Positions 1 to 6,879 of a DNA stretch of 19,847 nt are shown in pieces (position 1 is the stretch's first letter; each line of letters opens with the position of its first letter). Position numbers and translations under genes: made by a program. The stretch lies in contig DDQW01000089.1 of assembly GCA_002342805.1 (NCBI GenBank), positions 1-19,847 on the forward strand, in the 5' to 3' direction. The stretch comes from Clostridiales bacterium UBA2432 (GTDB lineage: Bacteria > Bacillota > Clostridia > Lachnospirales > Vallitaleaceae). Under the pieces are notes generated by a model, which was not told the origin of the DNA, ran no database searches, and saw nothing but the letters and a program-made list of their open reading frames with translations.

Positions 1-3
1 CTA

Positions 4-32
4 TTGCATTATATTACATATTGTGATATATT
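4..32 (+). promoter_or_regulatory. Putative sigma-A promoter of the fasciclin gene
   Basis: A TTGCAT -35 element at 4-9 and a TATATT -10 element at 27-32 are separated by 17 bases, with TGTGA just before the -10. The start codon lies 45 bases downstream. This is the only good promoter-like pair in the short leader, and the window edge hides anything upstream. Confidence 0.5.
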
Positions 33-76
33 CAATTTATCAGATATTCATCAATTAGTTATAAGGAGGAGTTCAA

Positions 77-1144
77 ATGAAAAAATTTTTAGCCATTGCA
101 TTGAGTTTAACCTTTCTATTCACAATAAATATACAAGCCGCAGAAAATGACATTGTCGATATCGCATCAAGTGACAGCACTTTTTCAACACTCGTCGCCG
201 CATTACAAGAAGCCGAACTTGTCGGAGCACTCCAAGGCGAGGGTCCATTTACCGTTTTTGCACCAACCAATGATGCTTTCGCCGCATTACTAAACCAGTT
301 AGGAATTACAGCTGAAGAATTACTTGCACATCCGGATTTATCCGATGTCTTATTATACCATGTTGTCAGTGGAAAAGTAATGAGTACTGATTTATCTGAC
401 GGATTGACTGCCAATACCCTTCAAGGTGAATCGATTGCTTTTGATTTATCCGATGGTGTCAAGGTCAATTCATCGACTGTTATCACTGCTGATATTGACG
501 CAACCAACGGTGTTATCCATGTCATCGACGCTGTATTAGTACCTGCATCTTTTACACTTTCAGACGATGCTGAAGATCAAATGATGGAAGAAGAAGCAAA
601 ACCAAGTATTGTTGACATTGCAACCGGTAATTCTGACTTTAGTATGCTCGTTATGTTATTACAAAAAGCAGATCTTGTCGGCGCCCTTCAAGGTGAGGGA
701 CCATTTACTGTATTTGCACCAACCAATGCTGCCTTTGAAAATTTATTAGCTAGCTTAGATATTACAGCCGATGAATTAATGGCACAACCTGAATTAGCCA
801 AAGTTTTATTACACCATGTTGTTAGCGGAAAAGTCATGAGCACAGATTTATCCGATGGTTTAACTGCCAATTCCTTACAAGAAGAAGCCCTTACTTTCGA
901 TTTATCGGATGGTGTTATGGTCAATAACGCTCGCGTAACTACTGCTGATGTTGAAGCTTCTAACGGAGTTGTTCACATTATCGACGCAATCTTAATTCCT
1001 GATGGATTTACATTGCAATCCGTAGATATGGACGTAGAAGAAGTCCCTTATACGGGCGTAGCTTCTGCATCTTTACTTCCGGCATTTGTTCTGGGTGGAG
1101 CTTCACTCCTTGGCTTTGTTGGATGGAAACGAAGAAATAGATAA
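77..1144 (+). CDS. Secreted protein with two fasciclin (FAS1) domains and a sortase-like C-terminal anchor
   Basis: A 355-residue surface protein. Residues 1-21 form a signal peptide (MKK, hydrophobic core, cut near QAA). Two FAS1 domains follow, about 24-157 and 178-313, each with the family hallmark GPFTVFAPTN and a later HVVSGKVMSTDLSDG segment. They are so alike that the gene must have arisen by internal duplication of a 152-codon unit. An acidic linker (about 160-175) separates them. The C-terminus has VPYTG at 323-327, a hydrophobic stretch and KRRNR. This is the layout of a cell-wall sorting signal, but with Val in place of the Leu of LPxTG. FAS1 domains usually mediate adhesion or matrix binding. 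AAGGAGG lies 8 bases before the ATG. It is monocistronic and convergent with telA. The fold call is firm; the ligand and sortase dependence are inferred. Confidence 0.93.
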   Translation: MKKFLAIALSLTFLFTINIQAAENDIVDIASSDSTFSTLVAALQEAELVGALQGEGPFTVFAPTNDAFAALLNQLGITAEELLAHPDLSDVLLYHVVSGKVMSTDLSDGLTANTLQGESIAFDLSDGVKVNSSTVITADIDATNGVIHVIDAVLVPASFTLSDDAEDQMMEEEAKPSIVDIATGNSDFSMLVMLLQKADLVGALQGEGPFTVFAPTNAAFENLLASLDITADELMAQPELAKVLLHHVVSGKVMSTDLSDGLTANSLQEEALTFDLSDGVMVNNARVTTADVEASNGVVHIIDAILIPDGFTLQSVDMDVEEVPYTGVASASLLPAFVLGGASLLGFVGWKRRNR

Positions 1145-1159
1145 TTAGAGATAAAGATA

Positions 1160-1207
1160 AAAGGTGTCAGGAACTATGGACTTCTGTTCATAGTTCCTGG
1201 CACCTTT
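1160..1207. terminator. Long hairpin between convergent genes, likely bidirectional terminator with REP-like sequence
   Basis: Arms 1160-1180 and 1187-1207 pair over 21 positions with only G-U wobbles as imperfections and a 6-base loop (CTTCTG). T-rich sequence flanks both sides, so it can end both the fasciclin and telA transcripts. The stem contains GGTGTCAGGAAC, which occurs again inside the ThuA-like gene at 14672-14688. Confidence 0.75.
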
Positions 1208-1213
1208 CTATTT

Positions 1214-2332
1214 CTATTGACGAATGGTCAACAACTTTTGTTTTAATTCATTCTCAATGCGGTTAAGCTCGACTTCTGCCTCTTGGCGTCTTTGTCGGCC
1301 TTCCGTTTGAATCTTGAGCACTTCATCTAAGGTTGTAATCAAAGATTCATTGGTATATTTTAAGGTTTCAATATCAACAATACCCCGTTCGGATTCTTTG
1401 GCCACATCAATGGTTGCCATCTTCAGTGTCTCTGCATTCTTTTTCAGAAGCTCATTGGTCATATCCGTTACTTCCCGTTGGGCTTGCGCCGCTTGTCCGG
1501 CATGAGTCACTCCAAGAGCTAAAACCATTTGACTCTTCCATAAAGGAATGGTATTTACAATGGTTGATTGAATCTTTTCTGCCATGATGGAATCATTTTC
1601 CTGAATCAAACGAATCTGAGGTGCCATCTGCAAGGAAATCGTTTTGGTTAATTCCAAGTCATAGAGTTTTTTCTCAAAACGGTTAATCATATTATTCATA
1701 TCATTGACCGCTTGGGCATGTTCCGCTAGACCGGACTCATTTGACTGCTTAACAAGTTCCGGTAATTCCTTATTCTTGGCAATCTCTAATTTTTTCTTAC
1801 CTGCAAGGATATACATATTTAACTCTTTAAAATAGGTCTTGTTGAGTTCATACATTTTATCCAACATGGCAACATCTTTTAAGAGTGTTACTTGATGATT
1901 TTCCAAGGCCGTTGTAATCTGATTAACATTGGTCTCTGCTTTGGCATACTTGGTTTTCATATCACTAATCTTTTGGGCCGGCTTTTTGAAAAGTTTCTTC
2001 AAGCCTTTTTCTTCTTCCTCTTTATCAAAGTTCTTCAATTCTTTGACAACACCCGAGAGCATGTCTCCGATTTCACCCAAGTCTTTGGTCTTGACCCGTT
2101 CAAGAGCCGTCTCAGAAAAATCCGCAATCTTCTTCTGGGCCCCAGCGCCAAATTGAAGAATAATGTTTGAATCCGTCAAATTAATCTGATCCGCAAACTC
2201 ATCCACCATCTTAAGTTCTTCTTTTGACAAGACGCTTTCTTTTTCAATTTTCTTTTCCTCTTCTGCAAGGATTGTCTCTGTTTTTTGATCATCACTAAAA
2301 GGTTCAAAGGTCAGTGTAGGTATCTCGCTCAT
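1214..2332 (-). CDS. telA: TelA/YaaN-family toxic anion resistance protein
   Basis: A 372-residue cytoplasmic, mostly alpha-helical protein of the TelA/KlaA/YaaN family (PF05816), recognised from its overall pattern and typical length. Visible blocks include a KKLFKKPAQKISDMKTKY segment near residue 115-132 and the conserved middle SLQMAPQIRLIQENDSIMAEKIQ at about 233-255, followed by a region typical of the family (TIPLWKSQM). The family was named for tellurite resistance in plasmid systems, but in Firmicutes it is more often linked to cell-envelope stress, and its biochemistry is not known. The ATG begins 1 base after the xpaC stop, with GGGAG about 7 bases upstream inside the xpaC end, so translation is probably coupled. 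The pairing with xpaC matches the xpaC-yaaN order in Bacillus subtilis. Role in this organism: inferred only. Confidence 0.92.
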   Translation of the reverse strand: MSEIPTLTFEPFSDDQKTETILAEEEKKIEKESVLSKEELKMVDEFADQINLTDSNIILQFGAGAQKKIADFSETALERVKTKDLGEIGDMLSGVVKELKNFDKEEEEKGLKKLFKKPAQKISDMKTKYAKAETNVNQITTALENHQVTLLKDVAMLDKMYELNKTYFKELNMYILAGKKKLEIAKNKELPELVKQSNESGLAEHAQAVNDMNNMINRFEKKLYDLELTKTISLQMAPQIRLIQENDSIMAEKIQSTIVNTIPLWKSQMVLALGVTHAGQAAQAQREVTDMTNELLKKNAETLKMATIDVAKESERGIVDIETLKYTNESLITTLDEVLKIQTEGRQRRQEAEVELNRIENELKQKLLTIRQ

Positions 2333-2333
2333 A

Positions 2334-3545
2334 TCATTCTCCCATCGTCTTTGATTTATTGATTGTATTTTCTGTAAGGCCTTCTTGGGCCAACATAGTT
2401 TCCATTACCGAGATATCCGTGGATATATCCCAGGCCAAATCTTTAAACAACTGATCTAGCAGTTTCTCAAAAGCATTATTGATTGTATCTAAGGTCGCTT
2501 TAATCTCTTGCTTTGTTTTAATAATATTCTCACCTTGAATCGGTTGTTGTTCAAAATCATAGAAAGCCGTCAATAACTTAATGGTCATAGGCAAATAATA
2601 ATCCATTAATCGACGTACTTCATCCTTTTGCTCCGGGTGTTTTTCAATATATTCGACTATTTTCAAAAGCACAGCTTCCATATGGATAATCTTACTCGCC
2701 GCTTCCGAATCCTTTAGTTTGACTCGCAGGTCATTAATCCGCTGAATATAATCCCGTCCCATACTAGCAACTATATTTACTTTTGATTCCTGATCTTCTG
2801 TCTCTGAGTTTTCCTCATTCACCGGTTCCGCTTCATGTCCGGTTAAATAGCGGTATTGCTCATAACCCCCTCTGGAAAGATACATCATGCCGTCTTCTGT
2901 ATCCAGACTCGCTTGAGGAAACATACCAATACGTATCATCTTCTTAAGATCCTTAACAACATATTTATAAGAAAATCCACTTAGTTCCATTAGCTCATAC
3001 AACTCAATAAAATGTCGGTTGCCAATAATATGCAGATATTTGTCAAACCGTTTATATCGACCTCGAAGGGTCGTCCCTCTTGACTTCATAATCATACTCC
3101 CCGCTAAGAGGGGTAGCATAATGCCGATGGGAATGGTAAATGCCGCGAAACTACCTATCGATAATCCAATAATCCCTAATACCATAACTGCTATTCCTAA
3201 ACCAAGCGTGCCGATGGTTCCGAAAATTTGAAGAAGCATTCCTGAAACTTTTCCAATGGGATTATAGGCAAAGGTAATATTGCGCTTCTTGTTTTTTTTG
3301 ACCGGCTGTTCGACACGAACGTAGGTCGTATCACGAGGCGGCTCATACTTTGTATTGTTTTGTTGCTTTAAATTATACTGGATTGAACCGATTGTCTTTT
3401 GAACTTCATGAATGGCCAAATCGACCGTATCGCTAACGACACCGCCTATATCATGATCAATCCCTTTAAAATTTCCTGTTCGCATGGATTCTTTTATATT
3501 TCGTCTAAATTCACTTGTATGTTCATTCCATTCTTTACGATCCAT
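2334..3545 (-). CDS. xpaC: XpaC-family membrane protein (5-bromo-4-chloroindolyl phosphate hydrolysis family)
   Basis: A 403-residue protein of the XpaC family (PF10112). The N-terminal 90 residues are hydrophilic. Two adjacent membrane segments cover roughly 105-130 and 132-153, and a cytoplasmic helical domain of about 250 residues follows. Despite the family name, earned from a plate phenotype in Bacillus, no phosphatase motif is visible. The block HIIGNRHFIELYELMELSGF (about 171-190) with KYVVKDLKKMIRIGMFPQA is winged-helix-like and suggests a regulatory or adaptor surface. GGAGG lies about 10 bases upstream of the ATG, and a good promoter lies at 3597-3625. It is the first gene of the xpaC-telA operon. 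Partnership with TelA in envelope stress is a known genomic association; the mechanism is unknown. Confidence 0.88.
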   Translation of the reverse strand: MDRKEWNEHTSEFRRNIKESMRTGNFKGIDHDIGGVVSDTVDLAIHEVQKTIGSIQYNLKQQNNTKYEPPRDTTYVRVEQPVKKNKKRNITFAYNPIGKVSGMLLQIFGTIGTLGLGIAVMVLGIIGLSIGSFAAFTIPIGIMLPLLAGSMIMKSRGTTLRGRYKRFDKYLHIIGNRHFIELYELMELSGFSYKYVVKDLKKMIRIGMFPQASLDTEDGMMYLSRGGYEQYRYLTGHEAEPVNEENSETEDQESKVNIVASMGRDYIQRINDLRVKLKDSEAASKIIHMEAVLLKIVEYIEKHPEQKDEVRRLMDYYLPMTIKLLTAFYDFEQQPIQGENIIKTKQEIKATLDTINNAFEKLLDQLFKDLAWDISTDISVMETMLAQEGLTENTINKSKTMGE

Positions 3546-3596
3546 AACTGTCCATCCTCCATCTAATCCAAATTATCCGGACACAATTATATTTAT

Positions 3597-3625
3597 ATTA
3601 TAAACGAAATTCTCCATAACCACAA
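3597..3625 (-). promoter_or_regulatory. Putative sigma-A promoter of xpaC-telA
   Basis: On the minus strand, TTGTGG (3620-3625) and TATAAT (3597-3602) are spaced 17 bases apart, about 52 bases before the xpaC start. It lies directly after the end of the nucleotidyltransferase gene, where no hairpin terminator was seen, so read-through from upstream is also possible. Confidence 0.6.
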
Positions 3626-3636
3626 TTTGAAAACGA

Positions 3637-4374
3637 TTAAGATTTGATAAAAATTCCTTGTACTTCTTGATAACTTTCCAATGTTCCGATATCATATCGG
3701 TTTCCTTCAAACAAATATGCATGGACATCCACTTTATTTAAAAGCCAGCTAATAAACATACCAGGCGCATCCCCATCATGACCTTCATCAATAAATTGAT
3801 GAATAAGTGGGAGGGTGTCCTTTTTGTATATGTAAAATGGGGGAACCCCATAATTGGACTTTGGTCGTTTCGGTTTTTCTTCAAAGGAGATTACCTTATT
3901 ATGCTTATCCAACTCAGCCACACCTGTTCGTTTGATCCGTTCAACATCTTCAATAACATGGGCTGTAATACAATCCGTGTTTTTTTCATGATAAAAGGCA
4001 AGAAAATCCGTCAATTCAAAGTCAAAAAGATTATCCCCGGCCAAGACAAGAAGGTCCTCCTTAATCTTCTTTTCGTCAATGACAAAAGCAATATCACGGA
4101 TAGCCCCTAGACGATTAGCATTGCAGGTCGTCTGGTCATCAAGGACTTGAATACTCTGCCACCCTTCATACTCTTGGGCCCACTCACGAAAGGTCTGAAA
4201 AAACTTGTGATTGGTCACAATAAAAATCTCATCAATATTTTTAAGTTTGTCCACCTTGTGTAAAATCCGATCTAATATGGTTATTCCCGCCACCTCTAGT
4301 AAGGGTTTGGGCATGTTTTCTGTAAGGGGATATAACCTCGTAGCATATCCTGCTGCTAATATTATGCACTTCAT
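3637..4374 (-). CDS. Sugar-1-phosphate nucleotidyltransferase
   Basis: A 245-residue single-domain GT-A-fold nucleotidyltransferase. The N-terminal signature LAAGYATRLYPLT (residues 6-18) with PKPLL (22-26) is the nucleotide-binding loop and catalytic lysine of the RmlA/GlmU-N superfamily. GDNLF near residue 113-117 supplies the metal-binding Asp, and FEEKPKRPKSNYGVPPFYIY matches the sugar-binding part. There is no C-terminal hexapeptide-repeat domain, so it is not GlmU or GlmM-linked. The family turns a sugar-1-phosphate and NTP into NDP-sugar and pyrophosphate. The nucleotide and sugar cannot be read from sequence. It starts 14 bases after the sugar-kinase stop with AGGAGG 5-6 bases ahead, so it very probably acts on that kinase's product. 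The pair would form a two-step salvage route to an NDP-sugar. Confidence 0.9.
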   Translation of the reverse strand: MKCIILAAGYATRLYPLTENMPKPLLEVAGITILDRILHKVDKLKNIDEIFIVTNHKFFQTFREWAQEYEGWQSIQVLDDQTTCNANRLGAIRDIAFVIDEKKIKEDLLVLAGDNLFDFELTDFLAFYHEKNTDCITAHVIEDVERIKRTGVAELDKHNKVISFEEKPKRPKSNYGVPPFYIYKKDTLPLIHQFIDEGHDGDAPGMFISWLLNKVDVHAYLFEGNRYDIGTLESYQEVQGIFIKS

Positions 4375-4388
4375 GTCAACCTCCTGGT

Positions 4389-5573
4389 TTATAAACTAGC
4401 ATAATGGGCACCATCTGCAACTTTGCAAAAATGGATATTGTAAACGTCTTTATATTTTGGATGTATTTTTGGATAGGTTGCTTCTATTTTTTCTTGAATA
4501 CTGTCCTTATATTCCGGGTTAATGAGTCCGATGCAGCAACCTCTATAGCCAGCTCCGCTAAACCTAGCGCCGTAGACTCCCGGTGTTTCTTTTAATATTT
4601 CAAAGATGGTCGTCAATTCAGGACATCCACATTCATATTGATGCACGGAACTTTCGCCGGAGGCATTCATTAACTGACCAAATCGCTCCAAATCTCCTTG
4701 GGCCCAGGCCTCAATCCCTTCAGTCACTCGATTTTGTTCTGTAAAATAGTGTTCTGCTCTTTTTTTGAATCGTCCGGGTAGCCACTCTTTGTGGGCTTGA
4801 AAAACTTCCTCCGAAATATCTCGTAAAATCGAATCTTTAAGACTGGGAACATGATTTTCAGATAGTTCATGCAATAGCCATGAAGCCACCTTACATTCAT
4901 CAACGCGATTATTATAATCTGTACCAATCAGGGCCGTGGAAATCCCTGAGTATACAACCACAAATTCAGGCTCCGGCATATGGGAAGCTTTTTCAACCAA
5001 TTGATAGGCGTCCGTGTTGCAATCCATAACCATCAGCTTGTTCTTCTGGCTCAAAATATTGGCCGCTTGGTCTAAGATACCATTTTTAAGACCAATATAG
5101 TCTGTCTCTACCCAATGACTATAGTGAACAAGGGCCATCTTATCTACCTCTATATCATTCACATCACACAGGGCCATAAGATAGGCTGTCGTTACCGCCG
5201 CAGACGAACTCAAACCACCGATTGGAAGTTTTCCACTGATAATGGCGTTAAATCCTTTCTTAAGTACAAAATCCCGCTTCAAGGATAAGGCTGCACCACG
5301 AATATAATTACCCCATGAAGCCGGAACCATCTCCGGAATATTATCTAGATGAAAATGTTCTTCATCAGGAAAATCCATACTTTGAATCCGAATAAACCCC
5401 TCTTCATTGGGTGTATAGACTAGGTTAACACTTGAATCTAATGCCACTCCTGTTACACGCCCACCTTGATGATCCACATGGGCTCCAAGAGGGCATATTC
5501 GTAAGGGCGAAACCACCCCGCGAATATCCTCACCACCGTATTTTTCAGTTAATTTTTTTTTTAATCTCTCCAT
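4389..5573 (-). CDS. GHMP-superfamily sugar kinase, galactokinase-like, resembling plant galacturonokinase
   Basis: A 393-residue GHMP kinase. Motif 1 is SPLRICPLGAHVDHQGG (22-38), where ordinary galactokinases have GRxNLIGEHxDYxxG. Motif 2, GGLSSSAA (119-126), is the phosphate-binding loop. LKNGILDQ (162-169) carries the likely catalytic Asp168, and motif 3 is GARFSGAGYRGCC (334-346). The Glu that contacts the sugar 6-hydroxyl in galactokinases is Ala31 here. From memory, the ICPLGAHxDHQGG and RAEHYFxE (271-278) blocks match plant galacturonic acid kinase better than bacterial GalK. An earlier in-frame ATG at 5600 lacks a ribosome site, whereas GGAGGG lies 5 bases before the ATG at 5573, so that start was chosen. 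It begins 1 base after the upstream lipoprotein stop and is followed by the nucleotidyltransferase. Kinase identity is firm; uronic acid as substrate is inferred. Confidence 0.9.
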   Translation of the reverse strand: MERLKKKLTEKYGGEDIRGVVSPLRICPLGAHVDHQGGRVTGVALDSSVNLVYTPNEEGFIRIQSMDFPDEEHFHLDNIPEMVPASWGNYIRGAALSLKRDFVLKKGFNAIISGKLPIGGLSSSAAVTTAYLMALCDVNDIEVDKMALVHYSHWVETDYIGLKNGILDQAANILSQKNKLMVMDCNTDAYQLVEKASHMPEPEFVVVYSGISTALIGTDYNNRVDECKVASWLLHELSENHVPSLKDSILRDISEEVFQAHKEWLPGRFKKRAEHYFTEQNRVTEGIEAWAQGDLERFGQLMNASGESSVHQYECGCPELTTIFEILKETPGVYGARFSGAGYRGCCIGLINPEYKDSIQEKIEATYPKIHPKYKDVYNIHFCKVADGAHYASL

Positions 5574-5574
5574 A

Positions 5575-6258
5575 TCATCCCTCCGATGCGTACCATGCAT
5601 TTTCCCATGTGTCTCTATTCATTATTTGTATGTCAAATATATTTTCTTGATCATATATTTCCGCCACAAAAATGTAGTCTTCTCCAAATGAATATGAAAA
5701 TGATAAACACTCTTCCCATTCATTATATATGGTTGTTAATTGATATTCTTCTAATGCCGTAAGTTGCTCAATAGTCATCCCAACAGATAAGCCATTATAA
5801 TCAATTTCCGGATTAAAAACGACGACTTGCCGAACCCTTGATTTTGATACCTCTTCGTATGCATGGGTAACAAATAATAATCGATATCCGTCTATTTCAT
5901 ACTCGTAGTAAACCCCTCCGTTATAATCATATTGTTCCTTGGGTTCTCCATATTGCTCAAGTATATTTGGCATTGTCTCGCCAAGAGCCTCTGCATATAT
6001 ATAGGAATTTTTGTCTTCCTCATCCTCTTCTTGCAAGTCCTCTTGCACTTCCTCTTGCACTTCTTCTTGCACTTCTTCTTGTTTTTCCTCTTGCATTTCT
6101 TCTTCTATTTCTTCTTGTATCTCTTCTTCAGCTTCTACATTTTGTGTGTTTTCCAAGCTTTGTATGTTTTCTTCGACTCCTGTCTCTTGAGGTTTTGTTT
6201 GCGAACAACTCGTTAATAGAATTAGTACAACACTTAAACATACGATTGATTTTCTCAT
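5575..6258 (-). CDS. Lipoprotein with Glu-rich tandem repeats
   Basis: A 227-residue exported lipoprotein of unknown function. The signal peptide ends in a lipobox LTSC (Cys near residue 18). Residues about 30-75 are a low-complexity stalk of EEVQE-type repeats, encoded by 12-base DNA repeats. The C-terminal 145 residues look folded, with two similar openings (LGETMPNILEQYGEP and LSVGMTIEQLTAL) that faintly recall BamE/SmpA-like domains. The ATG at 6258 is chosen because GGAGG lies about 6 bases upstream; the longer reading would need a TTG. The stop lies 1 base before the sugar-kinase start, so the two genes are transcribed together, yet no functional link is obvious. Upstream lies a terminator at 6331-6366. 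The lipoprotein call is secure; the fold suggestion is weak. Confidence 0.82.
   Translation of the reverse strand: MRKSIVCLSVVLILLTSCSQTKPQETGVEENIQSLENTQNVEAEEEIQEEIEEEMQEEKQEEVQEEVQEEVQEDLQEEDEEDKNSYIYAEALGETMPNILEQYGEPKEQYDYNGGVYYEYEIDGYRLLFVTHAYEEVSKSRVRQVVVFNPEIDYNGLSVGMTIEQLTALEEYQLTTIYNEWEECLSFSYSFGEDYIFVAEIYDQENIFDIQIMNRDTWENAWYASEG
6027..6129 (-). repeat. 12-bp tandem repeats encoding Glu-rich stalk
   Basis: Imperfect repeats, on the plus strand of the form CTTCTTGCACTT, encode EVQE/EIQE/EMQE units of the lipoprotein. The unit is a multiple of three, so gain or loss of copies changes stalk length without shifting the frame. Confidence 0.7.
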
Positions 6259-6330
6259 CTTCAACCTCCCATATTAAAACACCCTAATCACCCTATTTCT
6301 GTACCTACAAATTATATCACAAGCATACAT

Positions 6331-6366
6331 AAAAATAAAACCCCATAAGGAGAACTCCCTATGAGG
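6331..6366 (-). terminator. Rho-independent terminator after the small lipoprotein gene
   Basis: On the minus strand a hairpin of 11 pairs (6341-6366, arms CCTCATAGGGA and its partner, tight GTTC loop) is followed by a T-rich run (6331-6340). It follows the 6390-6800 gene and separates it from the next lipoprotein gene. Confidence 0.82.
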
Positions 6367-6389
6367 ATTTTCATCCATTCATTATTTAA

Positions 6390-6800
6390 TTAATTATCGA
6401 TTGGATCTTCGGGTATAATGTTGATTTGTCGAGCGGTTGCCTGAATAGGATATGATTCCATGACATCCCCTTGGAAGAAGACATTCACATATTGTCCTTC
6501 TTCTAAGACTTCCATGCCCACTTCTTCATCCAGATATATGACCGTATCGTCATTAACTGTTACATAACCACGATCATAATCCGCACCATTTGTCGCCAAG
6601 TCGCCTTCAACTAAAATCGTCATGGTACCGTTGTCATTGCTTGTGAGTTCCGTTATGTTTCCTGCAACGCCATAGACCACTAGTTGAGAATCTGAATCGG
6701 ATGGCATATCATTACCATCCACCGGAGTTTCATCAGGGGCTGAACACGCGACAAGAATCGCTAATATAGCTATCATTGATATGATTAATTTTACTTTCAT
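6390..6800 (-). CDS. Small lipoprotein with a DUF3221/YobA-like domain
   Basis: A 136-residue lipoprotein. The signal peptide MKVKLIISMIAILAILVAC ends in a lipobox LVAC (Cys19), followed by a short acidic linker and a beta-rich domain of about 95 residues. The pattern GNITEL, TMTILVEG, DDTVIYLD, LEEGQYVNVFFQGDV and SYPIQATARQINII is typical of the DUF3221 (YobA) family, an OB-like fold of unknown function on the outer face of Firmicute membranes. The ATG at 6800 has AGGAGG about 7 bases upstream; an in-frame ATG five codons earlier overlaps that site and is rejected. It is followed directly by a terminator. No role can be assigned. Confidence 0.85.
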   Translation of the reverse strand: MKVKLIISMIAILAILVACSAPDETPVDGNDMPSDSDSQLVVYGVAGNITELTSNDNGTMTILVEGDLATNGADYDRGYVTVNDDTVIYLDEEVGMEVLEEGQYVNVFFQGDVMESYPIQATARQINIIPEDPIDN

Positions 6801-6879
6801 AGTAGACCTCCTCATTGAGTTGATTTGTTTGTATACTCATTGGACGCTCTAACTCTAGTAAATGTTCCATTATAAGTCA

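Noticed and set aside
1892..2170. Plus-strand hydrophobic frames opposite telA
   Set aside because: They are shadows of the helical Lys/Glu-rich TelA protein and have no ribosome site.
4389..5573. Calling the GHMP kinase galK
   Set aside because: The galactokinase signature is replaced at the sugar-binding Glu and flanking residues, and no galT or galE is nearby.
6027..6129. A CRISPR-like array in the tandem repeats
   Set aside because: The repeats are 12 bases, contiguous, without spacers, and lie within a coding frame.
5932..6287. Two long plus-strand frames rich in Leu and Phe across the lipoprotein gene
   Set aside because: They are antisense to the Glu-rich repeats of the lipoprotein; the repeats keep all frames open, and neither frame has a ribosome site.
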